The notes under the pieces were generated by a model. The model worked only from the letters and a program-made list of their open reading frames with translations. It ran no database searches and was not told where the DNA came from. Source: Trichomonas tenax (taxonomy: Eukaryota > Parabasalia > Trichomonadida > Trichomonadidae). Taken from it: a DNA stretch of 16,175 bases. The stretch's first letter is position 1. Each line of letters begins with the position of its first letter. The translations under genes were made by a program, and so were the position numbers. Location of the stretch: NCBI GenBank assembly GCA_023091735.1, contig JALKBU010001130.1, forward strand, positions 1-16,175. Reading direction: 5' to 3'. This document shows positions 1 through 6,017 of this stretch, piece after piece.

Positions 1-32
1 GAGTAAAACAACATTATTTTAATTTTATTAAA

Positions 33-302
33 ATGAGTAACGACAATGTTGGCTTTTGGCAAAAACTTAAAAATTCGACATCAAATGGTTGGAATAAAAT
101 TAAGTCATCTGGTACTTATATTAATGCAAAAGAAGCGTTAAAAAATAATGTTGGTAATATAGCGGGTTCAGTGTATAATAAAGCAAGCCCTTTAATAGAT
201 GCTGCATTAATGTCACATCCAGCACTGTTTGCGGCAAAGAAAGCAGTTGATGTAGGAATTTCCAACTTCAGATTAAAGATAAATGCAACCGTAAGCGAAT
301 AA
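33..302 (+). CDS. small Lys/Ala-rich protein with chimeric C-terminus
   Basis: Open frame of 89 codons starting at an ATG preceded by an A/T-only leader. I do not recognise a family. The first ~75 residues are basic with an amphipathic or hydrophobic stretch around residues 53-75 (Leu, Ala, Ile with AAKKAVDVG). The last ~14 residues are probably not native: from position 257 the DNA in another frame encodes the remnant of an unrelated conserved gene, so the ORF runs through a junction into foreign sequence and stops at 302. An AKKAV motif also occurs in the frameshifted gene at 6018-6382, so the two may be related minor virion-type proteins. That link is weak. Treat as 3'-truncated. Confidence 0.45.
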   Translation: MSNDNVGFWQKLKNSTSNGWNKIKSSGTYINAKEALKNNVGNIAGSVYNKASPLIDAALMSHPALFAAKKAVDVGISNFRLKINATVSE

Positions 303-427
303 CAATTCATGGGAAACGTGTGTGGTGTTATATCCTAAAAGATGAATGTAAACAAATATACAAACAAATACTGCATGAAATTGATGAAGAAATTGATGAT
401 ATTGATGATATACCGACTCATGAATAA
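257..427 (+). pseudogene. 5'-truncated remnant of a short Cys/Trp-containing gene (paralogue of 1749-1997)
   Basis: Read in the frame beginning at 257, this stretch encodes about 56 residues starting NFQLQIKDKC, with a Lys-Arg-Val-Trp-Cys-Tyr core, a following ECK motif and a very acidic tail (EIDEEIDDIDD), ending at TAA 425-427. It aligns along most of its length with the protein from 1749-1997, which shares the NFQLQI, RVWCY and ECK blocks. The frame is closed just upstream by a TGA, so there is no start of its own. Its first bases overlap the end of the ORF at 33 in a different frame, which marks a deletion or recombination junction near 256. Function unknown. Confidence 0.6.
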
Positions 428-469
428 ACAATTTATTTTTGTTCATGCTCTTCATGTTGTCAAAATGTC

Positions 470-553
470 ATGTTGTCAGACTTTTTAAATAGGAACTCTA
501 GACCTGGTCCACTCGATCCACCTGGTCCATATGATATGATGGTGATGAAATAG
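470..553 (+). CDS. possible 27-residue Pro/Gly-rich small ORF
   Basis: An ATG at 470 opens a 27-codon frame with a Pro/Gly-rich middle (RPGPLDPPGPYD), ending at TAG 551-553. The region around 500-530 is much richer in G and C than its surroundings and contains two ACCTGGT motifs, so it may instead be a decayed GC-rich insert or regulatory DNA. A 10-bp direct repeat, CATGTTGTCA, lies at 453-462 and 469-478, right at the putative start. I have no homology support; speculative. Confidence 0.15.
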   Translation: MLSDFLNRNSRPGPLDPPGPYDMMVMK

Positions 554-567
554 CAAATGAAGCCATA

Positions 568-691
568 AATTCAAATCTTGACTTATAAAGTAACGTAAAA
601 CATCAAATTTTAAACATTTTCTGCTAAAATCAATTTTAGTAGTTTTTGGCGTTTGTAAAAAATCCTTTACCAATTTTTTTCTTACCTGGTA
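568..691 (+). repeat. intergenic repeat, copy A
   Basis: Diverged copy of the dispersed repeat, also found at 1654, 2592, 3424, 4884, 14578 and 15811. It has the core ACTTATAAAG..AC.TAAAACATCAAATTTTAAA and a right half ending in AATCCTT..CC.AATTTTTTTCTTACCTGGTA. This right end is the TACCTGGTA type, shared only with the copy at 2654-2800, not the TAGTTAGTTAG type. It fills the space in front of the gene at 733. Confidence 0.65.
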
Positions 692-732
692 TAGTAGATT
701 TTTTTAAAAAATAAATTTTTAGTAACTCCTAA

Positions 733-1629
733 ATGAGCTATAACAACCTAAACGATTTAAGTAATAGTAAGCTTCAAAAATTAATTGAAGCAACAGGAAT
801 GAAATCATCAACGAACTACAACAGAAACAGAAAAAATTTAAGCAAATATTTAAAAGAAAATAATTATAAAGGATCAATTAACTATAAATCAATTAATTCA
901 TTTATACAAGAGTCAATTTTTCCGTTAATGAATACAGAAGCGGGATATAAAAAGAAGTCAGTTGATAGAAGTATTAGAAAAGAAATGTATGAAATGACAA
1001 ACGTTAATGTAGGATATATGACTAAATCAAAGACTAAAGAACAAAAGGAAGAAACATTTTCTAAAATCAAAACTGGGGTCGATATGATAAAGAAAGCAAA
1101 AGAAGTTATTAAAAGAATTGATGATAAACCATTAGCTGGGGAAAAATGGCTTAAGAAAGATGATAATAACCCAAAGAACGATGTAAAGTATGGGAATAGA
1201 GCAATTGAGTTCAATATAAAAAAAATGAATGATACAGAAAGGGATTATTTCAATACCCACATTGGTAAAGTGTTTATTGATTTATTAAAGAAGATTCATA
1301 TGAACTCTTCACAAAAATTGCTCGTTATTTATGACATGAACGGAAAACTCGAAGGAACAACATTAAATGTTAGAAACATTGGATGCATACTTCATCAATT
1401 AAAGAATGAGAATTTTATTTCAGATGTTGAAGCAGAAGCATCTGGTATTATTGAATTACATTATGATTTCTTCCTCGACGAAATCAAGAATTTAAATTCT
1501 ATCCGTTTATTTGATTTAACAGCTTATCCGAATTTAACTGCTGAGGATTTAAAGAAGGGAGAGATTAAACATCGAACGGAAGAAGACATAAGGAAGAGAA
1601 CAAAACTTACGATTTTCATAAGGTTTTAG
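733..1629 (+). CDS. hypothetical protein, 298 aa
   Basis: Complete open frame, ATG at 733, TAG at 1627-1629. I do not recognise the family. Residues 5-45 form a short helical Leu/Lys pattern (LSNSKLQKLIEATGMKSS) that could be a SAP-like DNA-binding fold, a weak suggestion only. The middle (residues 70-155) is highly charged. The C-terminal half (residues 175-270) alternates hydrophobic and polar residues, as in a folded domain. There is no signal peptide or membrane segment. It is the first of six unknown plus-strand genes up to 4880. TACCTGGTA lies 42 bp before the start. The C-terminus runs straight into a palindromic GC-rich patch at 1631-1655, so the native end may have been altered. Confidence 0.75.
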   Translation: MSYNNLNDLSNSKLQKLIEATGMKSSTNYNRNRKNLSKYLKENNYKGSINYKSINSFIQESIFPLMNTEAGYKKKSVDRSIRKEMYEMTNVNVGYMTKSKTKEQKEETFSKIKTGVDMIKKAKEVIKRIDDKPLAGEKWLKKDDNNPKNDVKYGNRAIEFNIKKMNDTERDYFNTHIGKVFIDLLKKIHMNSSQKLLVIYDMNGKLEGTTLNVRNIGCILHQLKNENFISDVEAEASGIIELHYDFFLDEIKNLNSIRLFDLTAYPNLTAEDLKKGEIKHRTEEDIRKRTKLTIFIRF

Positions 1630-1636
1630 CGACCCA

Positions 1637-1655
1637 GAGAATTCTCGGTCTAGAC
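1637..1655. repeat. adjacent short palindromes directly after the 733-1629 gene
   Basis: GAGAATTCTC (1637-1646) and GTCTAGAC (1648-1655) are both perfect palindromes. GACC at 1631-1634 can also pair with GGTC at 1647-1650 around the first. The patch is GC-richer than its surroundings and lies two bases after a stop codon. It may be a degenerate relative of the GC-rich twin hairpins elsewhere in the window, or a 3'-end hairpin. Not certain. Confidence 0.4.
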
Positions 1656-1756
1656 TTTTAAAGTAAATTTAAACGTAAACACTCAAAAATAATTTTTAAA
1701 TTTTCGAAGTCATAAAATCCTTACGCTTTCTTTTTCTAGTTAGTTAGTTTGTCATT
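1654..1756 (+). repeat. intergenic repeat, copy B (TAGTTAGTTAG end)
   Basis: Copy of the dispersed repeat lacking most of the AACATCAACTTATAAAGTT core. It begins in TTTTAAAGTAAATTTAAACG and is then nearly identical to copies D and E through CGAAGTCATAAAATCCTTACG, ending CTAGTTAGTTAGTTTGTCATTAA. In copies E and G the TAGTTAG side faces the 3' end of a minus-strand gene. Here it runs into the plus-strand ORF at 1749, suggesting that a neighbouring gene was lost at this junction. Confidence 0.75.
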
Positions 1757-1997
1757 AAATATAATTTTATATGAGTGCAGTGATGTATTAACATCTAAAC
1801 CAGCAGAAATGAAAGACAAGAATTTCCAACTTCAGATTAACGATAAATGCAATCACAAACAAATAACAATCGACCGCAAACGTGTTTGGTGTTATGTTTT
1901 AAAGGAAGAATGCAAATCTATTTATTCACAAAAAATAATCGAATACGACGACGAAGATTTTTTAGATTCTGAAGTGTCGAACGATAAAACAAATTAA
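1749..1997 (+). CDS. short conserved Cys/Trp-containing protein, probably 5'-truncated
   Basis: The frame is open from 1749 to TAA at 1995-1997 but begins inside repeat B with no ATG there. The first in-frame ATG is at 1809, giving 62 residues that begin MKDKNFQLQI. Conserved features are a KCNHK motif, a basic stretch ending RVWCY and a following EECK, then an acidic C-terminus (EYDDEDF). The paralogous remnant at 257-427 shares these blocks, so the frame is real coding sequence. The Cys and His residues could bind a metal, but spacing alone does not define a known zinc motif. The homology to the 257 copy starts at NFQ, close to the ATG at 1809, which supports a start there. Function unknown. 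Confidence 0.55.
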   Translation: MSLNIILYECSDVLTSKPAEMKDKNFQLQINDKCNHKQITIDRKRVWCYVLKEECKSIYSQKIIEYDDEDFLDSEVSNDKTN

Positions 1998-2034
1998 ACT
2001 ACTTATTTTTATTTAATTTTTTAATCCGTAATAA

Positions 2035-2475
2035 ATGGGAATTGACATAGATGTTTATTATCTTAATAAAAAATATTTTGAAGTAGAATATGAAAGATTT
2101 ACTTTCGTATTAAAAGGCAAAACTTATACAGTACCATCAGAGTTCCATGTCATTTTAAAGCATCCTATTCCTTTCGCCGAATTTAAAGAAACATATAAAG
2201 ATTTTTATTATGAATTTAATGATGACAAAGATTATAATGATGACGAAATGGTTCATGATTTCTGGATTTATTCGAATAATTATATAGAAGCGTATAAAAG
2301 AAATACAGATAAAACAACATTACTATTACCGTCAATTAAAATGAAAAAAGGATGGCTTATAAAATATGATATTATGAGCAATAGTTATTCGAGAAAGAAT
2401 TTTCATTATATTGAGAAAACTATTCATGATTTTGAATCAGATACTGAATATTACTATATTACTACTTATAACTAA
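2035..2475 (+). CDS. hypothetical acidic/aromatic protein, 146 aa
   Basis: Complete open frame. The ATG at 2035 follows an A/T-only leader after the preceding gene (gap 37 bp), and TAA is at 2473-2475. Unrecognised. It is very rich in Tyr, Phe and Asp, with a DDKDYNDDE cluster near residue 68 and mixed beta-like hydrophobic patterning throughout. There is no signal peptide or membrane segment. It is followed by a 395-bp gene-free stretch holding a GC-rich twin hairpin and two copies of the intergenic repeat. Confidence 0.7.
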   Translation: MGIDIDVYYLNKKYFEVEYERFTFVLKGKTYTVPSEFHVILKHPIPFAEFKETYKDFYYEFNDDKDYNDDEMVHDFWIYSNNYIEAYKRNTDKTTLLLPSIKMKKGWLIKYDIMSNSYSRKNFHYIEKTIHDFESDTEYYYITTYN

Positions 2476-2541
2476 ATAACCTCCCTCATTTTATTTTTAT
2501 CGTTAATTTAAAACATGTTCTTATTAGTTATTTCCCCTCAT

Positions 2542-2570
2542 GCCGCGTTGCGGCTTGACCCCAAGGGGTC
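2542..2570. repeat. GC-rich twin-hairpin insert 1 (intergenic)
   Basis: Two hairpins in tandem: GCCGC-GTT-GCGGC at 2542-2554, two T spacers, then GACCCC-AA-GGGGTC at 2557-2570. Stems are 5 and 6 bp and perfect. The 29 bases are about 70% G+C in an intergenic region that is otherwise strongly A+T. Same architecture as the inserts at 3046, 4571, 5879, 9236 and 15365. A transcription terminator is possible, but four siblings lie inside open reading frames, so a mobile or self-templating element fits better. Confidence 0.75.
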
Positions 2571-2591
2571 TTTCCACACATTCATTTACCC

Positions 2592-2634
2592 CAAACATCA
2601 ACTTATAAAGTTACTTAAAACATCAAATTTTAAG
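2592..2634 (+). repeat. intergenic repeat, copy C1 (core only)
   Basis: Contains AACATCAACTTATAAAGTT followed by ACTTAAAACATCAAATTTTAA. It is repeated almost immediately at 2654-2696, making a local tandem of the repeat core about 62 bp apart. Confidence 0.75.
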
Positions 2635-2653
2635 TAAAAGAAGCAGTAAATTC

Positions 2654-2800
2654 AAACATCAACTTATAAAGTTACTTAAAACATCAAATTTTAAACGTAA
2701 ACACCGAAAAATAACTTTTCGTGAATTTAGGCAATTCTTAAAAATCCTTGTCCTAATTTTTTTCTTACCTGGTATTACCTGGTAATCTAGTTACCTGGTA
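2654..2800 (+). repeat. intergenic repeat, copy C2 (TACCTGGTA end)
   Basis: Full-length copy. The core is identical to C1, then AAACGTAAACAC, a diverged middle, and a right end AAAAATCCTTGTCCTAATTT followed by TTTTCTTACCTGGTA. It shares this second type of right end with copy A at 568-691. It sits upstream of the gene at 2871, as copy A sits upstream of 733. Confidence 0.7.
2766..2800. promoter_or_regulatory. triple TACCTGGTA motif upstream of the 2871 gene
   Basis: TACCTGGTA, a palindrome about a central T, occurs three times at 2766-2774, 2776-2784 and 2792-2800. A single copy at 683-691 stands 42 bp before the gene at 733. The last copy here is 70 bp before the ATG at 2871. The spacing and symmetry would suit a dimeric DNA-binding protein, but no binding is shown. 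I see no copy elsewhere in the window apart from two ACCTGGT cores near 502 and 520. Confidence 0.35.
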
Positions 2801-2813
2801 TAATAAATTTTCG

Positions 2814-2870
2814 AAAAATAAAATTAAGTTAATTTTTAAAATAATATAATTTTTTAATAAATAATAAATA
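2814..2870 (+). promoter_or_regulatory. shared A/T leader block before the 2871 gene
   Basis: AAATTAAGTTAATTTTTAAA, then TTTTTTAATAAATAATAAAT immediately before the ATG. The same ordered block precedes the genes at 3654 and 12447, and a shorter form precedes 6423. Conservation ahead of unrelated genes suggests a common promoter class. The assignment is from sequence similarity only. Confidence 0.45.
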
Positions 2871-3392
2871 ATGACATCTGAAGTTTCTGAATTCGCTAAA
2901 TCCAAATACTACTCTGTTAATTCATTTGCTAAATTAATAAAGAAAGAATTTCCTGAATCAAAAAGATTGGTTATAACATTAACAAGAAACATTAAGGAGA
3001 ATAAATTTGGTTATTCGTGTTCACCGTTATGTTTCATCATTGAAGGACCTACGGTCTAGGGTGCAAAGCACCTCGGTAAGAAGTTTATGAACAAAAACAT
3101 GTCAATGTTGTTAAAAGTAAATTATATCAAAATTAATATTAAAAATTCTTTTGCGCAAATGATTAATAACTCAAAACAACAATTATTCGGTATTGATTGT
3201 GATTTATCAAAAGAATTAGAATATAAAGACCCAAAGGGTAAAAGAACAGTAGGATATTACAAATCAAGACTAAACGTAATCCCTGATAAATTATGGCAGA
3301 AAATACTTCCTGTTATTCAGGAATTAGATTTAGACATTAATGAAGAAACAGAAGAAGAGTTAGAAATTGATATAGTAGAGGAAGAATTATAA
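2871..3392 (+). pseudogene. hypothetical gene interrupted by a hairpin insert carrying an in-frame TAG
   Basis: ATG at 2871 opens 62 codons to TAG 3057-3059. The same frame then stays open to TAA at 3390-3392, with an internal ATG at 3087. Both parts read as one gene of about 173 codons. The TAG lies exactly between the two stems of a GC-rich twin hairpin (3046-3072), so that insert is what broke or split the gene. The first part is basic with Ser/Lys-rich helices. The second ends in a long acidic tail (EETEEELEIDIVEEEL). Family not recognised. Alternatives are a functional downstream product from 3087 or stop readthrough; simple inactivation is likeliest. Confidence 0.6.
3046..3072. repeat. 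GC-rich twin-hairpin insert 2 (creates a stop codon)
   Basis: GACC-TAC-GGTC at 3046-3056, spacer TAG, then GGTGC-AAA-GCACC at 3060-3072. Both loops are 3 nt and both stems are perfect. The spacer is itself the in-frame stop of the 2871 gene. The insert is in frame overall, since the downstream half stays open in the original register. Confidence 0.8.
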
Positions 3393-3423
3393 AGATTAAG
3401 TTTATTTTTGTATAAAATTAAGT

Positions 3424-3565
3424 TTAATGACTAACTAACTAGAAAAAGAAAGCGTAAGGATTTTATGACTTCGAAAATTTAAAAATTATTTTTGAGTGTT
3501 TACGTTTAAAATTTGATGTTTTAAGTAACTTTATAAGTTGATGTTTGAATTTACTGCTTCATTAA
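3424..3565 (-). repeat. intergenic repeat, copy D (inverted)
   Basis: Reverse-orientation copy: TAATGACTAACTAACTAG, AAAAGAAAGCGTAAGGATTT, TATGACTTCGAAAATTT, GAGTGTTTACGTTTAAAATT, then TTTATAAGTTGATGTTTGAA. The TAACTAAC side faces the 3' end of the plus-strand gene ending at 3392, an arrangement also seen in copies E, F and G. This suggests a role at, or preference for, gene 3' ends. Confidence 0.8.
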
Positions 3566-3590
3566 CGTAAAATTTGATTGAAATCGTTAA

Positions 3591-3653
3591 TTCAAAAATT
3601 AAGTTTAATTTTTAAAATAATTTATTTTTTAATAAATCTAAAAGTAAGCGAAA
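3591..3653 (+). promoter_or_regulatory. shared A/T leader block before the 3654 gene
   Basis: TTCAAAAATTAAGTTTAATT, TTTAAAATAATTTATT and TTTTTTAATAAAT precede the ATG at 3654. The first 20 bases are almost identical to the block before the KilA-N gene at 12391, and the order of elements matches that before 2871. Confidence 0.5.
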
Positions 3654-4346
3654 ATGTCAATCCGAATTTTTGATGTTTCAAACAAGATAAATAAATTAAT
3701 CGAAGAACATAAACAATTTGTTCTCACAAATAATTTCTTACATAAAGAATTTTCTGTTAATGAATATCAGCAAATGATTAAAGATATAGAAGAAAAAATG
3801 TTAAATCCTCCGGAAGACAAAATAAAACCAACTGACAAATTCACTACTCGTCATATGTTAAGAGACGCTTATGTTAATTTGTGCAAACGTGAAATAGAAT
3901 TATTAAACAGGGATATGAAAAGATTAAATGATTTCAATTCATTTATTGAATCAGAAAAAATCAAAGCTTCTAAATATCCAAAATCAACGGATGACGTTAT
4001 TAGAAATATGAAGGAATTTATCAACGAAAAGATATCGTATTATCATAAAGACTTAATTTCTTCTTATTTCGACATGTTCGTTGATAAGGTCAAGAACTTA
4101 ACAAAGAAAGATAAAGATTACACCAAAACTATTGAAAGCGTTTATCGATGCAAGAACTCTAAAACAGCAATGAACATAATATTAAAGTTTATGGATTCAA
4201 TGAAGAATTCTTTAATAAAAATGTCAATGAATGTTAAAAATTCTGATTCGGTTGAGTTTTATAAAATGGAATCAATACTTAAAAGTCAATGTTTGAAATT
4301 AATAGAGAAAATACATTACATAATTTACAAATTCATTGAGCAATAA
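3654..4346 (+). CDS. hypothetical helical protein, 230 aa
   Basis: Complete open frame with the conserved A/T leader in front and TAA at 4344-4346. It is strongly Lys/Glu/Ile-rich and predicted by eye to be almost wholly helical, with heptad-like spacing of hydrophobic residues around residues 60-110 and 185-230, consistent with a coiled coil. There is no signal peptide or membrane span, and the family is not recognised. The next gene starts 27 bp downstream, so the two are probably co-expressed. No lesions are visible. Confidence 0.75.
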   Translation: MSIRIFDVSNKINKLIEEHKQFVLTNNFLHKEFSVNEYQQMIKDIEEKMLNPPEDKIKPTDKFTTRHMLRDAYVNLCKREIELLNRDMKRLNDFNSFIESEKIKASKYPKSTDDVIRNMKEFINEKISYYHKDLISSYFDMFVDKVKNLTKKDKDYTKTIESVYRCKNSKTAMNIILKFMDSMKNSLIKMSMNVKNSDSVEFYKMESILKSQCLKLIEKIHYIIYKFIEQ

Positions 4347-4373
4347 ATTAATTATATAGATGATGACGAAGAA

Positions 4374-4880
4374 ATGAATGACTCAAAGGTTGTTAAATTA
4401 TATGCCGAATCTTGTATAAGTCAATTAAATCAAGTGATGATGAAAGAGCTGCCAGAAATATTAAACGAAGAATTTATGGTATGTGTGGAGGATCGAATGG
4501 AAGATTTATCGTATATTTGGAGAAATCAAATAGGTTGTGATTTCGTAAAGAATAAATCATTAACTTATGAGGCGCATGGCGCCAGGGGCGAAGCCCAGGA
4601 AGATGGAGAAACTACAATTGTTGAAATCAATAATAAGACATTAGTTGCTGAAGTCATTGAAGTTAAAACTCAAGACAAAAATAAAGATTTTAATTCATTT
4701 CTCGACTTAATCCCAAACGAATCCGTTGAAGTTAATGAATTAACAGCAATGTATAATAATTACTTTGGCGTTAATATTTCGTCACGAGGTTTTGAAATGT
4801 TAAAATTAGTTAAAGATTCATTTACTAAAGACTCAAAAATAATTTCTGGAAAGAGAATTACAATATATTCAAAGAAATAA
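4374..4880 (+). CDS. hypothetical protein carrying an in-frame hairpin insert, 168 aa
   Basis: Complete open frame with TAA at 4878-4880. Residues 1-60 look helical. Residues 67-75 (AHGARGEAQ) are encoded by a GC-rich twin hairpin (4571-4596) and stand out as a Gly/Ala/Arg patch between otherwise Lys/Glu/Asn-rich sequence. The C-terminal ~65 residues (from about NSFLDLIPNESVEVNEL) have a helix-turn-helix look, with a FxxxxDLIPxxxxV pattern like winged-helix domains of viral primase or D5-type proteins. That resemblance is weak and by eye only. The insert keeps the frame, so the gene may still be expressed. Confidence 0.7.
   Translation: MNDSKVVKLYAESCISQLNQVMMKELPEILNEEFMVCVEDRMEDLSYIWRNQIGCDFVKNKSLTYEAHGARGEAQEDGETTIVEINNKTLVAEVIEVKTQDKNKDFNSFLDLIPNESVEVNELTAMYNNYFGVNISSRGFEMLKLVKDSFTKDSKIISGKRITIYSKK
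4571..4596. repeat. GC-rich twin-hairpin insert 3 (in frame in 4374-4880)
   Basis: GGCGC-ATG-GCGCC at 4571-4583, then AG, then GGGC-GAA-GCCC at 4586-4596. Both loops are 3 nt. It encodes a short Ala/Gly/Arg-rich segment without breaking the frame. G+C is near 80%, against roughly 25-30% for the surrounding gene. Confidence 0.8.
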
Positions 4881-4883
4881 GTA

Positions 4884-4953
4884 AAAAATATTTTTAAATT
4901 TTCGAAGTCATAAAATCCTTACGATTTCTTTTCTTAGTTAGTTAGTTTGTCAC
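4884..4953 (+). repeat. intergenic repeat, copy E (truncated)
   Basis: Right half only: TTTTTAAATTTTCGAAGTCA, TAAAATCCTTACGATTTC, TTAGTTAGTTAGTTTGTCA. It lies between the convergent gene ends at 4880 (plus) and 4977 (minus), with its TAGTTAG side toward the minus-strand gene. The core AACATCAACTT half is missing. Confidence 0.75.
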
Positions 4954-4976
4954 CAACATCAAAAATATATTTTGAT

Positions 4977-5978
4977 TTAAATTGATTCATGTTCTCGCTT
5001 AAATTTACTATAAAATATTTTTCGAAGTTTGTTTTTGTTATCGTAAGCATAAACATACAAAGCTCCGTTTCTTTTTTCTTCGCCAATATATAACTCCCTA
5101 AATCTAATTTCATTAAAATAATAGAACGTGTCGGATTCAATATCAAAATATAAATCCTCGAATTCATGATTTCCGTAATGTGTCACCTCGATCGAATCTT
5201 CATTAATTTCGTCAACATAATTATACGTAACGTATTTATTTGATGTCTTATTTTTATTATTTTCTGAATACGAAACCCAACGCAAATTTATGAGTCTGTT
5301 GTCTCCTCTGTCATGATTGATATGGTCAATACAAGGGAAATTATCGGGATTATCGAGAAACATCTCGCCTATTATTCTGTGTTTATAATACTGTATTCCG
5401 TTTAATGTAATAACGAAATAACCATCTTTTCTGGATTCCTTTAATATCCTTTTTGTTGATTTCTTCCTTATCAAAAAAGGCTCTTCGATATTTATTTCGT
5501 AATCATCATCATGAACTAAATCAATCCATTCGTTGAAGTCTTCAAGTTCATAAATTAAATCGTTATACCTTGCCTTCATCTTTTTATGTTTTCCGTAAAG
5601 TTTTGCGTAATTTCGTTCTAATTCAATTAAATGCTCCCAAATCAGTTGCTGGTCTGTAAAATAAACCTGTTGTCCTTGAATTTCGTGTTTTCCTCCACTA
5701 TTTACTATTGATTCGCTAACTGCTGGTTTTTTCTTTTTACAAATTCTTGTATTACGGTTTTTAAACATTTTCACTGAATAATATTGATTATCAATTACAT
5801 TTCTTGCGTTTTGAATTATTGTTTGTTTTTCTGAATCGGTTAATTGGTCAATTGGTTTATTTTCAATTTGTTTTATTGCCACTTCGTGGAGGGATCCTTT
5901 AGGGTCTTCTGGTTTATTTTCATTTGTATTTATCTCAATTACTTCCTCAGTCATCTGGTCAGTTGTCTCATCACTCAT
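4977..5978 (-). CDS. HNH endonuclease with coiled-coil N-terminus, 333 aa
   Basis: Complete minus-strand frame, ATG at 5978, TAA at 4977. Residues 199-236 are a classic HNH nuclease core: KHRIIGEMFL, then CIDHINHDRGDNRLINLRW, with Asp218-His219 as metal/general-base residues and Asn227 and Asn231 in the usual DNRLxNLRW tail. A residue ~105-150 segment is charged and coiled-coil-like, and residues 165-200 resemble the DNA-binding lead-in typical of phage-type HNH proteins. The N-terminus is acidic and low in complexity. Residues 24-32 (DPKGSLHEV) derive from a GC-rich twin-hairpin insert at 5879-5906. Such free-standing HNH proteins usually nick or cleave DNA for homing. A role in element mobility is inferred. 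No catalytic residue appears lost. Confidence 0.85.
   Translation of the reverse strand: MSDETTDQMTEEVIEINTNENKPEDPKGSLHEVAIKQIENKPIDQLTDSEKQTIIQNARNVIDNQYYSVKMFKNRNTRICKKKKPAVSESIVNSGGKHEIQGQQVYFTDQQLIWEHLIELERNYAKLYGKHKKMKARYNDLIYELEDFNEWIDLVHDDDYEINIEEPFLIRKKSTKRILKESRKDGYFVITLNGIQYYKHRIIGEMFLDNPDNFPCIDHINHDRGDNRLINLRWVSYSENNKNKTSNKYVTYNYVDEINEDSIEVTHYGNHEFEDLYFDIESDTFYYFNEIRFRELYIGEEKRNGALYVYAYDNKNKLRKIFYSKFKREHESI
5879..5906. repeat. GC-rich twin-hairpin insert 4 (in frame in the HNH gene)
   Basis: On the plus strand, CCAC-TTC-GTGG at 5879-5889, AGG spacer, then GATCC-TTTA-GGGTC at 5893-5906 with one T-G wobble. It lies near the 5' end of the HNH gene and keeps its frame. The wobble suggests it is older or slightly decayed. 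Confidence 0.65.
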
Positions 5979-6003
5979 ATTTTTAATGAAGATAAAAAAT
6001 AAA
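5979..6003 (-). promoter_or_regulatory. TTTTATCTTCATT leader of the HNH gene
   Basis: Read on the minus strand the sequence before the ATG is TTTTTTATCTTCATTAAAA followed by AT. The Fic gene start has TTTTATCTTCATTTAA and the gene starting at 6382 has TTTTTTATCTTATCTAA in the same place. TCATT 12 bases or fewer before the ATG resembles the trichomonad initiator (TCA followed by pyrimidine and A or T). Function is inferred. Confidence 0.4.
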
Positions 6004-6017
6004 TTAATTTAAAAAGT

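Noticed and set aside
485..673. Minus-strand ORF with a His run (FHHHH)
   Set aside because: It lies across repeat A and the GC-rich patch; similar frames appear in other repeat copies only because the DNA repeats, and they are closed by stops.
882..1214. Hydrophobic 110-codon minus-strand ORF that looks membrane-like
   Set aside because: It is complementary to a Lys/Glu/Asn-rich gene (733-1629), which always yields Phe/Leu/Ser-rich antisense frames.
4934..5167. Minus-strand 77-codon ORF ending DVGDKLTN
   Set aside because: It overlaps the HNH gene in another frame with no leader of its own and runs into intergenic repeat E.
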